Shown: positions 44,399-54,757, counted from the stretch's first letter. The stretch: DNA of 64,000 bases from Comamonas denitrificans (GCF_017368815.1 NZ_JAFNME010000011.1:22653-86652), one strand, 5' to 3'. Notes: generated by a model not told the origin, from the letters alone. Made by a program: numbers and translations.

Positions 44399-44878
44399 AT
44401 GCGCCTGACTTCTTTAACTGATTTTGCTTTGCGCCTGCTCATGTACGTGGCGCAAAACCCCGACCGTTTGTGCACGATTTCGGAAGTCGCCCAAGCACAG
44501 CGGATTTCCCAAACCCACCTGATGAAGGTGACCCACCAACTGGCCCTGCAAGGCTGGCTAACCACCGTGCGCGGCAAAGGTGGGGGGATTCGCCTGGCCC
44601 ATGCCCCAGAAGACATTCGCATTGGTGCAGTGGTGCGCAGCATGGAGCCCAGCTTGGCCTTGGTGGAGTGCTTTTTGGCCGATTCCAACAGCTGTTTACT
44701 GGCCGGCAATTGCCGCCTGACCGGTGTTTTGGATGGGGCCCTTAAAGCCTTCCTGACGCATTTGGACCAATTTACGTTGGCCGATTTGCTGCCCGGCCTG
44801 CCCCACCTGCACGCACCAGCGGAGCAGAGCATTGCGGCCTTCATGCACAAAGCCAAAAAGGAAGAAAGCCAGGGCTAA
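44399..44878 (+). CDS. nsrR: Rrf2 family NO-sensing repressor (NsrR-like)
   Basis: 159 aa. Winged-helix Rrf2 domain MRLTSLTDFALRLLMYVAQ, HLMKVTHQLALQGWLTTVRG, GKGGGIRLA. The three Fe-S cysteines are C91, C99 and C105 in ECFLADSNSC and GNC, the NsrR spacing (8 and 6). It likely senses NO through a [4Fe-4S] or [2Fe-2S] cluster and represses NO-detoxification or denitrification genes. The ATG at 44399 gives the conserved N-terminus. The locus has no NO reductase near it; the nos genes lie 24 kb away. Confidence 0.88.
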   Translation: MRLTSLTDFALRLLMYVAQNPDRLCTISEVAQAQRISQTHLMKVTHQLALQGWLTTVRGKGGGIRLAHAPEDIRIGAVVRSMEPSLALVECFLADSNSCLLAGNCRLTGVLDGALKAFLTHLDQFTLADLLPGLPHLHAPAEQSIAAFMHKAKKEESQG

Positions 44879-44912
44879 ATCCTGGCTTTCTGGGTATCGA
44901 ACGCGCCGGCGT

Positions 44913-46769
44913 TTAATCCAGCAACGAAAGATCGCGCACCGCGCCGGTGTCGGCGCTGGTGACCAGCTTGGCGTAGGCTTTCAGCGCCGCCGAGACCTTG
45001 CGCGGGCGGGGTTGGGCAGGCTTCCAGCCTTTGGCATCTTGCGCCGCGCGGCGGCGGGCCAGCTCCTCATCGCTGACCAGCACGTTGATGCTGCGGTTGG
45101 GGATGTCAATGCGGATGCGGTCACCGTTTTGCACCAAGCCAATCGTGCCACCAGCGGCCGCCTCGGGCGAGCAGTGGCCAATCGACAGGCCCGAGGTGCC
45201 GCCGGAAAAGCGCCCATCGGTCAGCAGTGCACACGCCTTACCCAGGCCCTTGCTCTTGATGTAGCTGGTGGGGTAGAGCATTTCTTGCATGCCGGGGCCG
45301 CCTTTGGGGCCTTCGTAGCGCACGATGACCACATCGCCCGCCTTGACCTTGTCGCTCAGGATGTTGGCCACGGCCTCGTCCTGGCTTTCAACCACGTGGG
45401 CCGGGCCTTCAAATACCAGAATGGAATCGTCCACCCCGGCGGTTTTCACCACGCAACCATTCAGGGCGATGTTGCCCACCAAGATGGCCAAGCCGCCTTC
45501 TTTACTGAAAGCGTGCTCGTACGAGCGGATGCAGCCCAGGGCACGGTCCAGATCCAGGCTGGGCCAGCGGGCACTTTGGCTAAAGGCCACCTGCGTGGGA
45601 ATGCCACCGGGGCCGGCTTTGAAGAAGGTGTGTACGGCTTCATCCTGGGTGCGCACCACGTCCCACTGCGCCAGGGCTTCGCCCAGGGTCTTGGCGTGCA
45701 CGGTGGGCACATCGGTGTGCAGTTTGCCCGCGCGCTCCAACTCCCCCAGGATGGCAAAAATGCCCCCGGCGCGGTGTACGTCTTCCACGTGGTATTTCTC
45801 GGTATTGGGCGCGACCTTGCACAGCTGCGGAATCACGCGCGAGAGGCGGTCAATGTCTTGCATGGTGAAGGCGATCTCCGCCTCTTGCGCAATGGCCAAC
45901 AGGTGCAAGATGGTGTTGGTCGAGCCGCCCATGGCAATGTCCAGCGCCATGGCGTTTTCAAAGGCCTTGAAACCCACCGAACGCGGCAGGATGCTGGCAT
46001 CGTCGCCTTCGTAATACTGGCGGGCCAGCTCAACGATGCGCCGCCCGGCGCGTTTGAACAAGCCTTCGCGGTCGGCGTGGGTGGCCAGCAAGGTGCCATT
46101 GCCCGGCAGGGCCAGGCCCATGGCTTCGGTCAGGCAGTTCATGGAGTTGGCGGTAAACATTCCAGAGCATGAACCGCAGGTGGGGCAAGCGCTGCGCTCC
46201 ACTTCAGCCACTTCTTCATCGCTGGCATGCTCGTCCGCTGCCATCACCATGGCATCGATCAAATCGAGCTTTTTCGCGTGGAAGGTTTTGGTTTCGGGCT
46301 TGAGCAGGGACACCTTGCCCGCCTCCATGGGCCCGCCCGAGACAAAAATCACCGGAATATTCAGGCGCATGGCAGCCATCAACATGCCCGGGGTGATCTT
46401 GTCGCAGTTGGAGATGCACACCATGGCATCGGCGCAGTGGGCATTGACCATGTATTCGACCGAGTCGGCAATCACATCGCGGCTGGGCAGCGAGTACAGC
46501 ATGCCGTCGTGGCCCATGGCGATGCCGTCATCGACGGCAATGGTGTTGAATTCTTTGGCCACGCCACCAGCGGCCTCGATCTCGCGGGCGACCAGCTGGC
46601 CCATGTCTTTGAGGTGGACATGCCCCGGCACGAACTGGGTGAAAGAGTTCACCACGGCGATGATGGGCTTTTGAAAGTCGGCATCTTTCATGCCAGTGGC
46701 ACGCCACAGGGCGCGGGCACCGGCCATATTGCGGCCAGCGGTGGAGGTTTTAGAGCGGTAAACGGGCAT
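44913..46769 (-). CDS. ilvD: Dihydroxy-acid dehydratase
   Basis: 618 aa. Fe-S dehydratase of valine/isoleucine synthesis. Motifs include [22 protein letters not shown], and [18 protein letters not shown], which carry the cluster-binding cysteines, plus the C-terminal [17 protein letters not shown]. The start [17 protein letters not shown] is the usual one; 33 upstream residues lack support. It is divergent from none of its neighbours and converges with nsrR. It makes the ketoacid that the branched-chain pathway consumes, while the mms genes break valine down. Confidence 0.96.
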   Translation of the reverse strand: MPVYRSKTSTAGRNMAGARALWRATGMKDADFQKPIIAVVNSFTQFVPGHVHLKDMGQLVAREIEAAGGVAKEFNTIAVDDGIAMGHDGMLYSLPSRDVIADSVEYMVNAHCADAMVCISNCDKITPGMLMAAMRLNIPVIFVSGGPMEAGKVSLLKPETKTFHAKKLDLIDAMVMAADEHASDEEVAEVERSACPTCGSCSGMFTANSMNCLTEAMGLALPGNGTLLATHADREGLFKRAGRRIVELARQYYEGDDASILPRSVGFKAFENAMALDIAMGGSTNTILHLLAIAQEAEIAFTMQDIDRLSRVIPQLCKVAPNTEKYHVEDVHRAGGIFAILGELERAGKLHTDVPTVHAKTLGEALAQWDVVRTQDEAVHTFFKAGPGGIPTQVAFSQSARWPSLDLDRALGCIRSYEHAFSKEGGLAILVGNIALNGCVVKTAGVDDSILVFEGPAHVVESQDEAVANILSDKVKAGDVVIVRYEGPKGGPGMQEMLYPTSYIKSKGLGKACALLTDGRFSGGTSGLSIGHCSPEAAAGGTIGLVQNGDRIRIDIPNRSINVLVSDEELARRRAAQDAKGWKPAQPRPRKVSAALKAYAKLVTSADTGAVRDLSLLD

Positions 46770-46904
46770 AGCAAGTCTCTTGTAAAGCCAAAGGCCTGTC
46801 TGCAGCAGGCCCAAGGTTTCAATTATGTCCCAGTCCTTTTGTCGGAGACTGGCCTGCATTGCTGCCAAGGCGCGGCTGCCGCCTGCGCCATTAGCGACAC
46901 CGCA

Positions 46905-47168
46905 TCAGCGCCGCTGGCGTTGGGAGGCATGGCCCAGGGCCTCACGGGCTTTGCGCTGGCGCTCTTTTTTGCGCTCGTCAATCCGCTCTTGCGCTTTGCA
47001 CCGGGTCAGCCCCGAAAAATCTGCGTAGGCCCACCACGCGGCGGTCAGCCCAAACATGCCAATCACCCACCACCAGGACAGCTGCGCCAGCCAAGTGAAA
47101 CTCACAATTTCTTGCTGCACCAAGGCTTTGAGCACCGCCAAAAGAACTGCAACGGAAAACAACCACAT
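46905..47168 (-). CDS. Small Trp-rich membrane protein (TIGR04438-type)
   Basis: 87 aa. Two hydrophobic segments (LFSVAVLLAVLKALV and LSWWWVIGMFGLTAAWWAYA) are followed by the ADFSGLTRCKAQERIDERK basic tail. The Trp cluster plus this polar repeat matches a small protein family typical of betaproteobacteria, function unknown. ATG 47168 has AGGAG 6 nt upstream, which fixes the start over the one at 47192. Confidence 0.8.
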   Translation of the reverse strand: MWLFSVAVLLAVLKALVQQEIVSFTWLAQLSWWWVIGMFGLTAAWWAYADFSGLTRCKAQERIDERKKERQRKAREALGHASQRQRR

Positions 47169-47295
47169 AGCTACTCCTAGGGGAAAACCCACAAAAATGT
47201 CATCCTATTCCCAAGCTGGCACTGCGCTTGTCAGCCTTGCGCAAGCTTTATCCACCCAGAATGCAAAAAAACCACACTCTATGGAGACCCCCGCA

Positions 47296-49224
47296 ATGCC
47301 CCAACCCACCAGCCCTGGCGATTACGCCGATTTTTACCGCCAATCGATTGCGCCAGACACTCGCGAGGCATTTTGGCTAGAACAAGCCCGTGCCATCGAC
47401 TGGCACCAAGCGCCCCAGCAGGCCTGTGATTACCACAACCCGCCCTTTGCCCGCTGGTTTGCCGATGGCCAGCTCAACCTGTGCCACAACGCCGTTGATC
47501 GCCACTTGGCCCAGCGTGCGGACCAGCCGGCCATCATCGCCGTATCGACCGAGACCAACACCGAGCGCGTTTACACCTTTGCCCAGCTGCACGAAGAAGT
47601 GCAGCGCATGGCCGCCGTGCTGCAATCGTTTGGCGTGGGCAAGGGCGACCGGGTGCAAATTTACATGCCCATGATTGCCGAAGCGGCCTTTGCCATGCTG
47701 GCCTGCGTGCGCTTGGGTGCCATCCACAGCGTGGTGTTTGGCGGCTTTGCCTCGGTCTCGCTGGCCTCGCGCATCGACGATGCCCAGCCCAAGGTGGTGA
47801 TCAGCGCCGATGCCGGCTCGCGCGGCGGCAAAGCCATTGCTTACAAGCCCTTGCTGGATGAAGCCCTGCAGCTGGCCAAGCACAAACCAGCGGCGGTGCT
47901 GCTGGTCGATCGCGGCCTGGCCCCCATGCCGCTGCAGGCTGGGCGCGATCATTTATGGAGCACTTTGCGCACGCAGCCACAGTTTTCAGAGGCAAAAGTG
48001 CCCTGTACATGGCTAAATTCAAGCGACCCCAGCTATATTCTTTATACCAGCGGCACCACTGGCAAACCCAAGGGCGTGCAGCGCGATACCGGCGGTTATG
48101 CCGTGGCCTTGGCATCGAGCATGCAGCACATCTTTGCGGGCCAGGCGGGGCAAACCTTTTTTTGCACCAGCGACATTGGTTGGGTGGTGGGGCACAGCTA
48201 CATCGTCTATGGCCCGCTGATTGCCGGTATGGCCACCATCATGTACGAGGGCCTGCCCACCCGTCCGGATGCCGGTATCTGGTGGAGCCTGGTCGAAAAA
48301 TACCGCATCAGCCACATGTTCAGCGCCCCCACGGCCGTGCGGGTGCTGAAAAAGCAAGACCCGGCGTATTTGAAAAAATACGACCTCTCCAGCCTGCAAG
48401 CGCTGTGGCTGGCCGGCGAGCCGCTGGACCAACCCACGGCCCAATGGATCAGCGGCGCGTTGCAAGTGCCCATCATCGACAACTACTGGCAAACCGAAAC
48501 GGGCTGGCCCATTCTTACGCTGTGCAATGGTGTGGAGCAGCAAACCAGCCGCTTTGGCAGCCCAGGCAAAGCGGTGTACGGCTTTAACGTGAAGCTGATT
48601 GATGAGGCCACCGGCCAAGCGCTGACCGAGCCCAACCAAAAAGGCGTGCTGGCCATGGAAGGGCCGCTGCCACCGGGCTGCTTGCAAACTGTGTGGGGCG
48701 ACGATGAGCGCTTCGTCAATACCTACTGGAGCAGCATCCCAGGCCGCCAGATTTACAGCACCTTTGACTGGGGCATCCAAGATGCCGATGGCTATTACTT
48801 CATTCTGGGCCGCACTGATGACGTGATCAACGTGGCCGGCCACCGCCTGGGCACCCGGGAGATTGAAGAAAGCATCAGCAGCCACAACGGCATTGCCGAG
48901 GTGGCGGTGGTCGGCGTGGCCGACAAGCTCAAGGGCCAGGTGGCCATGGCCTTTGCCGTGGCCCGCGATGCCAACCAGGTGGCCACGGCGGAGGGACAAG
49001 CCGCCCTGGAGGCCGAAGTCATGAAGCAAGTGGACAGCCAACTGGGCGCGGTGGCCCGCCCCGCCCGGGTGCTGTTTGTGAACCTGCTGCCCAAAACCCG
49101 CAGCGGCAAACTGTTGCGCCGCGCCCTGCAGGCCGTGGCCGAACAGCGCGACCCGGGCGACTTGACCACCATGGAAGACCCCACGGCCCTCAACCAGGTG
49201 AAAGAACTGCTGGCCACGGCATAA
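47296..49224 (+). CDS. prpE: Propionyl-CoA synthetase
   Basis: 642 aa. Acyl-CoA synthetase: P-loop TSGTTGKPKGVQ, YYWQTETGWPI-type (here NYWQTETGWPI) substrate motif, GRTDDVINVAGHRLGTREIE and the late catalytic-lysine segment KTRSGKLLRR. The RDTGGYAVAL following the P-loop is typical of PrpE. It activates propionate to propionyl-CoA, the product also made by MmsA. I prefer ATG 47296 (MPQPTSPGDYADFYRQ) because GGAGA lies 8 nt before it; ATG 47281 lacks a site. A terminator follows at 49266. Confidence 0.93.
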   Translation: MPQPTSPGDYADFYRQSIAPDTREAFWLEQARAIDWHQAPQQACDYHNPPFARWFADGQLNLCHNAVDRHLAQRADQPAIIAVSTETNTERVYTFAQLHEEVQRMAAVLQSFGVGKGDRVQIYMPMIAEAAFAMLACVRLGAIHSVVFGGFASVSLASRIDDAQPKVVISADAGSRGGKAIAYKPLLDEALQLAKHKPAAVLLVDRGLAPMPLQAGRDHLWSTLRTQPQFSEAKVPCTWLNSSDPSYILYTSGTTGKPKGVQRDTGGYAVALASSMQHIFAGQAGQTFFCTSDIGWVVGHSYIVYGPLIAGMATIMYEGLPTRPDAGIWWSLVEKYRISHMFSAPTAVRVLKKQDPAYLKKYDLSSLQALWLAGEPLDQPTAQWISGALQVPIIDNYWQTETGWPILTLCNGVEQQTSRFGSPGKAVYGFNVKLIDEATGQALTEPNQKGVLAMEGPLPPGCLQTVWGDDERFVNTYWSSIPGRQIYSTFDWGIQDADGYYFILGRTDDVINVAGHRLGTREIEESISSHNGIAEVAVVGVADKLKGQVAMAFAVARDANQVATAEGQAALEAEVMKQVDSQLGAVARPARVLFVNLLPKTRSGKLLRRALQAVAEQRDPGDLTTMEDPTALNQVKELLATA

Positions 49225-49265
49225 GCCGTTTGCCGGTGTTGGCGTGAAACAGCGCCACTACAATG

Positions 49266-49294
49266 CGGCGGGGCAACGATGCCCCGCTTTTTTT
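49266..49294 (+). terminator. Terminator between prpE and the phosphomutase gene
   Basis: GCGGGGCA / TGCCCCGC stem with loop ACGA, then eight T. It is only 25 nt before the next start codon, so read-through or attenuation may matter. Confidence 0.85.
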
Positions 49295-49318
49295 TGCCCC
49301 GACTCTCTCCCCCCTGAC

Positions 49319-50707
49319 ATGCACATTTCCCCCTCCATCTTCAAAGCCTATGACGTGCGCGGCATCGTGCCCAGCACCTTGAATGCCGACGTGGCCCGCG
49401 CCCTGGGCCGGGCCTTTGGCATGGCCGCCCGCCAAGCACAGCAAACCACCGTGGCCGTGGGCCGCGATGGCCGCCTGTCGGGGCCAACGTTGAGCCAGGC
49501 GCTGATCGCCGGGCTGATGGACGTGGGGGTATCGGTCATCGACATTGGCCAGTGCACCACCCCCATGCTGTACTTTGCCGCCAGCACGCTGTGCGCCAGC
49601 GGTATCCAGGTCACCGGCAGCCACAACCCCAAGGATTACAACGGCTTCAAAATGGTGCTGGCTGGGCGGGCGATTTACGGCGCTGAGATCCAAGCCCTGT
49701 ACCAGCGCATCCAGGCCCAAGATTGGCAGTTGCAAGGCGGTGCCACCCTGCGCGAAGAGGACGTGCTGCCCGCTTACCGCGAGCGCATCCTGGGCGATGT
49801 CAAGCTCAAACGCCCCATGAAAATCGTCGTCGATAGCGGCAACGGCATTGCTGGGGCCACGGCACCAGGCATTTTTCGCGCCTTGGGCTGTGAAGTGATC
49901 GAGCTGTTTTCTGAGGTCGATGGCAACTTCCCCAACCACCACCCCGACCCCAGCAAGCCGGAAAACCTGCGTGACTTGATGGCCGCGCTGGAAAATTCGG
50001 ATGCCGAAATCGGCCTGGCCTTTGATGGCGATGGCGACCGCCTGGGCATCGTCACCAAAGATGGGCAAAACATCTTTCCTGATCGCCAGTTGGTGCTGTT
50101 CGCCCAAGATGTGCTCTCGCGCAATCCCGGCGCACCGATTCTGTTTGATGTGAAATGCAGCCAGCAACTGGCCCCAGCCATTCGCGCTGCCGGGGGCGTA
50201 CCGCACATGTACAAAACCGGCCACTCGCTGGTCAAAGCCCGCATGAAAGAGCTGAACGCCCCGCTGGGCGGCGAGATGAGTGGCCACATCTTTTTTAAAG
50301 AGCGCTGGTACGGCTTTGACGATGGCACCTACGCCGGCTGCCGCCTGCTGGAAATTGTCAGCGCCCACGCCAACCCCAGCGCCGTGCTCAATGCCCTGCC
50401 CCTTTCGCACAGCACCCCTGAGCTGAACGTGGCCTGCGCCGAGGGCGAGCCGCACGCCCTGGCCGCCCAACTGCAAGCCCTGGCCCCCCAGGCGTTTGCC
50501 GCCCCGGCGGAGATCTCCACCATCGACGGCCTGCGCGTCGATTGGCCCGATGGCTTTGGCCTGATCCGCGCCAGCAACACCACCCCGGTGCTGGTGCTGC
50601 GCTTTGAAGGGCAAACGCCCGAGGCGCTGGCCCGCATCCAAGCGCAAATGCTGGCCCTGCTGCACCGCGTCAAGCCCGAAGCCCAGATTGGCGGAGCCGC
50701 CCACTAA
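49319..50707 (+). CDS. Phosphomannomutase/phosphoglucomutase
   Basis: 462 aa, alpha-D-phosphohexomutase family, AlgC-like. It interconverts hexose 1- and 6-phosphates for LPS and exopolysaccharide precursors. The start MHISPSIFKAYDVRGIVP is the family N-terminus. Phosphoserine site TGSHNPKDYNG (S101), metal loop DGDGDR (236-241), sugar loop GGEMSGH and the phosphate-binding C-terminal RASNTTPVLVLRFE. The next gene is waaA, consistent with a role in LPS sugar supply. Confidence 0.9.
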   Translation: MHISPSIFKAYDVRGIVPSTLNADVARALGRAFGMAARQAQQTTVAVGRDGRLSGPTLSQALIAGLMDVGVSVIDIGQCTTPMLYFAASTLCASGIQVTGSHNPKDYNGFKMVLAGRAIYGAEIQALYQRIQAQDWQLQGGATLREEDVLPAYRERILGDVKLKRPMKIVVDSGNGIAGATAPGIFRALGCEVIELFSEVDGNFPNHHPDPSKPENLRDLMAALENSDAEIGLAFDGDGDRLGIVTKDGQNIFPDRQLVLFAQDVLSRNPGAPILFDVKCSQQLAPAIRAAGGVPHMYKTGHSLVKARMKELNAPLGGEMSGHIFFKERWYGFDDGTYAGCRLLEIVSAHANPSAVLNALPLSHSTPELNVACAEGEPHALAAQLQALAPQAFAAPAEISTIDGLRVDWPDGFGLIRASNTTPVLVLRFEGQTPEALARIQAQMLALLHRVKPEAQIGGAAH

Positions 50708-50735
50708 AGCCCGCCCCACAGAAAAACGCCCGCCG

Positions 50736-52034
50736 ATGTCGATTGCCCGCACTTTGTACAGCTTGCTCACGTGGGCAGCCCAACCGCTGCTCAAGCGCAA
50801 ACTGCGCCGCCGGGCCCAGGCCGAGCCGGGCTACGCCCAGGCCGTGCCCGAGCGTTTTGGCTACTACTGCCCAGACACGCTGGGGCGCGATGGGGCGGGG
50901 CAATGGGTGTGGATACACGCCGTCTCCCTCGGGGAAACCCGGGCCGCAGCCCTGCTCATCAACACCCTGCGCACCAACCTGCCGCAGCTGCGCCTGCTGC
51001 TGACGCACAGCACCGCCACCGGGCGGGCCGAGGGGCAAAAACTGCTGCTGCCAGACGATGTGCAAGTCTGGCTGCCCTGGGACACCCCGGCAGCGGTGCA
51101 GCGCTTTTTGCAGCAATTTCAGCCCCTGGTGGGCGTGCTGATGGAGACCGAAGTCTGGCCCAACCTGGTCGCCGGCTGCCAGCGGGCGGACGTGCCCTTG
51201 GTGCTGACCAATGCGCGGCTCAATGCCCAATCCTTTGCCGGGGCCAAGCGCTGGTCGGCTTTGTCCCGCCCGGCGTACGCCGCCTTGGCCGCCGTGCTGG
51301 CCCAAACCACGCAAGATGCCGAGCGCTTGCGGCAGTTGGGTGCGCCGCAGCCGTCGGTGTTGGGCAATTTAAAGTTTGATGTGCAGCCCGACCCGGCCTT
51401 GCTCGCCTTGGGTGCTTCCTGGCGCTCGGCCAGTCGCCGCCCCGTGCTGCTGCTGGCCAGCTCGCGCGAGGGCGAGGAAGCCCTGTGGCTGCAGGCTTGG
51501 CGCAGCACGCCCGCCGCCCAGCAAGTGCAATGGCTGATCGTGCCGCGCCATCCGCAGCGCTTTGATGCGGTCGCGCAGCTGCTGGCCGACGCGGGCCTGC
51601 GTGTGGCCCGGCGCAGCCACTGGGGCGAACGCCTGCCACCGCACAATGTGGATGTCTGGCTGGGCGACAGCCTGGGCGAAATGCCCCTGTACTACGCCAG
51701 CGCCCACGCCGCCCTGCTGGGGGCCAGCTTTGCCCCGCTGGGCGGGCAAAACCTGATTGAAGCGGCCGCCTGCGCCTGCCCCATTGTGCTGGGGCCGCAC
51801 ACCTTTAACTTTGCCCAAGCGGCCGAACAGGCCTGCGCCAGTGGTGCGGCGGTGCGGGCCAGCGATATGCACGACGGCGTGCACCAAGCCCTGAACTGGC
51901 TGTACGACAGCGATGCCCTAGATGCCGCCCACCAAGCCGCGCTGGCCTTTGCCCAAGCACACCGGGGTGCCGCCCAAGCCCAAGCCCAGGCCATTGTGCG
52001 CGTAATGCTGCAAAAGAAGTATTCAAATCCATAG
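50736..52034 (+). CDS. waaA: 3-Deoxy-D-manno-octulosonic acid (Kdo) transferase
   Basis: 432 aa. GT30 glycosyltransferase that adds Kdo to lipid A. An N-terminal hydrophobic anchor (LYSLLTWAAQPLL) is followed by HAVSLGETRAA, ETEVWPNLVA, NARLNAQSF, and the CMP-Kdo-binding GGQNLIEAAACACPIVLGPHTFNF. It begins 29 nt after the phosphomutase gene. Its stop TAG (52032-52034) is part of the dispersed repeat that begins at 52031. Confidence 0.93.
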   Translation: MSIARTLYSLLTWAAQPLLKRKLRRRAQAEPGYAQAVPERFGYYCPDTLGRDGAGQWVWIHAVSLGETRAAALLINTLRTNLPQLRLLLTHSTATGRAEGQKLLLPDDVQVWLPWDTPAAVQRFLQQFQPLVGVLMETEVWPNLVAGCQRADVPLVLTNARLNAQSFAGAKRWSALSRPAYAALAAVLAQTTQDAERLRQLGAPQPSVLGNLKFDVQPDPALLALGASWRSASRRPVLLLASSREGEEALWLQAWRSTPAAQQVQWLIVPRHPQRFDAVAQLLADAGLRVARRSHWGERLPPHNVDVWLGDSLGEMPLYYASAHAALLGASFAPLGGQNLIEAAACACPIVLGPHTFNFAQAAEQACASGAAVRASDMHDGVHQALNWLYDSDALDAAHQAALAFAQAHRGAAQAQAQAIVRVMLQKKYSNP

Positions 52035-52072
52035 CTGTTTACGCTTGCTGGATAAGCGCTAGAGGCCAAAAA
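52031..52072 (+). repeat. Dispersed repeat overlapping the waaA stop codon
   Basis: ATAGCTGTTTACGCTTGCTG then GATAAGCGCTAGAGGCCAAAAA. The TAG of the ATAGCTG core is the stop codon of waaA, which suggests that the repeat inserted at, or trimmed, the gene end. Confidence 0.65.
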
Positions 52073-52075
52073 GAC

Positions 52076-52897
52076 TTATATTTTTTTATCTGCTGGCGCT
52101 TCTGGCACGGGGTACACCATCTCCCCGGTAAACAAAGAGGCATCCAGGCGTGCCTGCCAATAGGCCAAACGCGCGTCATGGCGGGCCGTGATGGCATCGT
52201 CAATTTCTTTTTTGTGCACACTGGAAAACGCCTCCAGCTCGTGCACGAGCGCGAGCATTTGGGCTTCCAGGTCTTCAACTTCTGCGGCCAGTTGCTGCTC
52301 CCAAGTGTTCATTCCGTCGTGCACATACAGTGCCGACGCATTGGCACCTTCGACAGCGGCAATCGCCTGGCTGGCCGCTTCGTGCAAATGCTGCAAGGCC
52401 TGAAAGTCTTGCATCCGCTCGGCAAACCGTGTGTGCAAGATGGTTTGCAAATGCTGCTCCGCCTCTAAATAATGGCTGCGGCACAACTCGACCTGTGCTT
52501 GGCGCATGCGCCGCTCATGCCGCGTGCGCGGGCCCTCCAGGCGAAACAAGACGGCAAACACCACCACCGCCACCAGCCCATATTCCAGCAACCATTCCAC
52601 CGGAATCTGCCAAGCCCCCCAAGCCAGCAACGCCGTACCGGCCCAGGCCAGGGCATACATGCCATGCCCTTCCCAGCGCACGGCCCTCGGCAAAGGGATC
52701 GGCCCCAACTTAATCAACATGTGCAGCCGCAGCCCCGGCACGGCGGGCATGGTGGGCAGCTGCAGCTGGGCAAACCGCTCTTTGACCGCATCCAGCGCAA
52801 CGCCAGGGACCGCGTCCTGTGCGCCAGCGCCAGCAACCGTACCAGCAATACGCTGCCAAGCACTGCGAGCACGTTGCCAAAGATGGGTAATTTTCAT
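52076..52897 (-). CDS. Membrane protein with a coiled-coil tail (hypothetical)
   Basis: 273 aa. Two membrane helices in tandem (about 82-98 and 103-118: ALAWAGTALLAWGAWQI, LEYGLVAVVVFAVLFRL) follow a soluble N-terminal region. The C-terminal ~150 residues are charged helices likely to form a coiled coil (RMRQAQVELCRSHYLEAEQ, EQQLAAEVEDLEAQMLALV). No enzymatic motif and no recognised family. It converges with waaA and lies just upstream of the diguanylate cyclase gene on the same strand (51-nt gap). Confidence 0.6.
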   Translation of the reverse strand: MKITHLWQRARSAWQRIAGTVAGAGAQDAVPGVALDAVKERFAQLQLPTMPAVPGLRLHMLIKLGPIPLPRAVRWEGHGMYALAWAGTALLAWGAWQIPVEWLLEYGLVAVVVFAVLFRLEGPRTRHERRMRQAQVELCRSHYLEAEQHLQTILHTRFAERMQDFQALQHLHEAASQAIAAVEGANASALYVHDGMNTWEQQLAAEVEDLEAQMLALVHELEAFSSVHKKEIDDAITARHDARLAYWQARLDASLFTGEMVYPVPEAPADKKI

Positions 52898-52948
52898 GCG
52901 TGAGGTTTCTTGAAAACCCTTAGTATGGCCCGAGAAAAGCCCGTTTGC

Positions 52949-54757
52949 TTACAGCATGCCCACAACCACCTGCGCCTTGCCTTTGCGTTTGGCCTGGTAA
53001 CAAGCCATATCGGCAGCGCGCAAAATGCTGGGCCCGTCATGCAGCCGCGCATCCCACGCCACCACCCCAATGCTGATGCTGATCCAGTGCTTTTCGCCTT
53101 GCCACTGGGGCTGCCAATCGTGAACCTGCTGGCACAGCTGCTCACCAATCATCAGCGCGTGGGCCTGCCCCACGGTGGGCAAAATAGCGGCAAACTCATC
53201 GCCCCCTAAGTGCACAGCGCGGCCAATGGGCAAGACTGTCTGGCGCAAAAGCTGCCCAATCCAAGCGAGCACCTGATCGCCAAAAGCGCGGTCCACGGCT
53301 TCGTTGAGCGCCCCCAAGCAGTCAATGTCAATGAACAGCAAGCTACCCGTGGCCGGTTGCGGGTGCGCTGCCTCCTCCTGGCGCTGGTAATGCTGGTGGT
53401 GCGCTTGGAGCCAATGCAGCAAGTCCTCCTGCGCCACAACCCCGGCCTGGGCTGGGTTGGTGCAGATCGGCAACTGACTCCAATGTGTCCACAACTGCCA
53501 TACGGTTGCAGCTGTGGCATCGCACGCATCGTCTGTCGTGTCCAAACGGTAAGCCGACACCTCCACCCATACCGCCGCGCCATCGGCCTTGCGCAATGGC
53601 ACCCAGCCACGGTAATGCCCATGGGTCAGCACCGCCTGCTGTATGGTGTGTTGCTGGGAATGCTCCAGCAGCAGATAGTGCAGCCACGCCCCGGTCAAAA
53701 ATTCAGGGGCATAGCCCAGCAAGGTGCAGGCATGGGCATTGGCCGCTTGAATCAACGGCCCTTGCACCACCCACATCGCCCCAGGGCTGGCTTGTAAAAA
53801 TCCATTCCAGCGCAGCGCACTATTGCGCTTGGGAGTGGCATGTGCCCGCACCCCCCTGGGGCCCGCTGAGGCCCCCTGCCCGCCGATGCGCCATTGGTGG
53901 CGCACCCCGTACGCCACCGCCATGCACAGCACCAGCCCTAACAGCACCAGCCCCTGCCACGGCCATACCAAGGCCGGTGCTGCTGCCGTAAGCTGACTTT
54001 GCAACACCCAAGCCGGCGCAGCCAAAGCCAAGGTCTCTACCGCCAGCGCAGGTACGGTTTTTTGCACCCCATCCTGCATCTGTGACTGCAGTGACCAGCC
54101 GGAGTCTTTGTCTTGCAAACTAAAAACCCAGTCTGCGGCCCCCTCGGTTGAATCCAAAAAATTCGGCAACAACAAGCTTGGCGGCAACTGCGTTCGCGCC
54201 AGCAACATCCCGGACAACTGCCCCTGAGAATTGCGCAGCGGCTGCACCCACGTCAGCTGTACCCATTCGGCCTGCCGTGCTTGTGCGGCCACTGCCAGCC
54301 CACCTTGCGCTTGCGCGCGCTGCAACAAACGGTGCTCAACGGGCGAAAACGACGCAGCTGCGCCGCTGGGGTGCGGTTGCATGGGCACCAGCGTTTGGGC
54401 CGGGCCATCCAGCGGCACAAAAAAAACGGACTCAAACCCGGCGGCAAAGATTTTCTCGTGCTGCACCCGCTCCAGCCCATGCGTTTGCACCAAATGCACC
54501 ATGCCCAAAAGCACGCGCTGGTAGCCCTCCAAACGCAAGGTCAGCTGCTGCGCCCAGGCTTGCAAAATGAAGCGCTGCTGGCCTTGCTGTTGCTGCTGCC
54601 ACTGCGCCTGCGATGTTTGCCAAGTCAAAGCCGCCCCGCCAATACCGGCCAAAACAATGGCCAGCCAGACGGCAGCAATCACGCCAGAGGCACCGGCCCT
54701 GGGGGAGCGCGCCATCCAATGCTGAAATTGCTGAAAAGGGGAAAGAATAAATGCCAC
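52949..54757 (-). CDS. Membrane diguanylate cyclase with PAS domain
   Basis: 602 aa. Two membrane helices (about 23-45 and 270-286) enclose a periplasmic sensor region that starts with QAQWQQQQQGQQRF and looks like a Cache/CHASE-type module. A cytosolic PAS (about 310-430) and a GGDEF domain follow; motif HLGGDEFAAIL is intact near residue 525, with the FIDIDCLGALNEAVDR upstream part. It makes c-di-GMP in response to an unknown periplasmic cue. No EAL follows, unlike the enzyme at 7507. Confidence 0.88.
   Translation of the reverse strand: MAFILSPFQQFQHWMARSPRAGASGVIAAVWLAIVLAGIGGAALTWQTSQAQWQQQQQGQQRFILQAWAQQLTLRLEGYQRVLLGMVHLVQTHGLERVQHEKIFAAGFESVFFVPLDGPAQTLVPMQPHPSGAAASFSPVEHRLLQRAQAQGGLAVAAQARQAEWVQLTWVQPLRNSQGQLSGMLLARTQLPPSLLLPNFLDSTEGAADWVFSLQDKDSGWSLQSQMQDGVQKTVPALAVETLALAAPAWVLQSQLTAAAPALVWPWQGLVLLGLVLCMAVAYGVRHQWRIGGQGASAGPRGVRAHATPKRNSALRWNGFLQASPGAMWVVQGPLIQAANAHACTLLGYAPEFLTGAWLHYLLLEHSQQHTIQQAVLTHGHYRGWVPLRKADGAAVWVEVSAYRLDTTDDACDATAATVWQLWTHWSQLPICTNPAQAGVVAQEDLLHWLQAHHQHYQRQEEAAHPQPATGSLLFIDIDCLGALNEAVDRAFGDQVLAWIGQLLRQTVLPIGRAVHLGGDEFAAILPTVGQAHALMIGEQLCQQVHDWQPQWQGEKHWISISIGVVAWDARLHDGPSILRAADMACYQAKRKGKAQVVVGML

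Noticed and set aside
49190..50800. 536-aa frame antisense to the phosphomutase gene
   Set aside because: Shadow frame; the plus strand has the TGSHNP and DGDGDR motifs.
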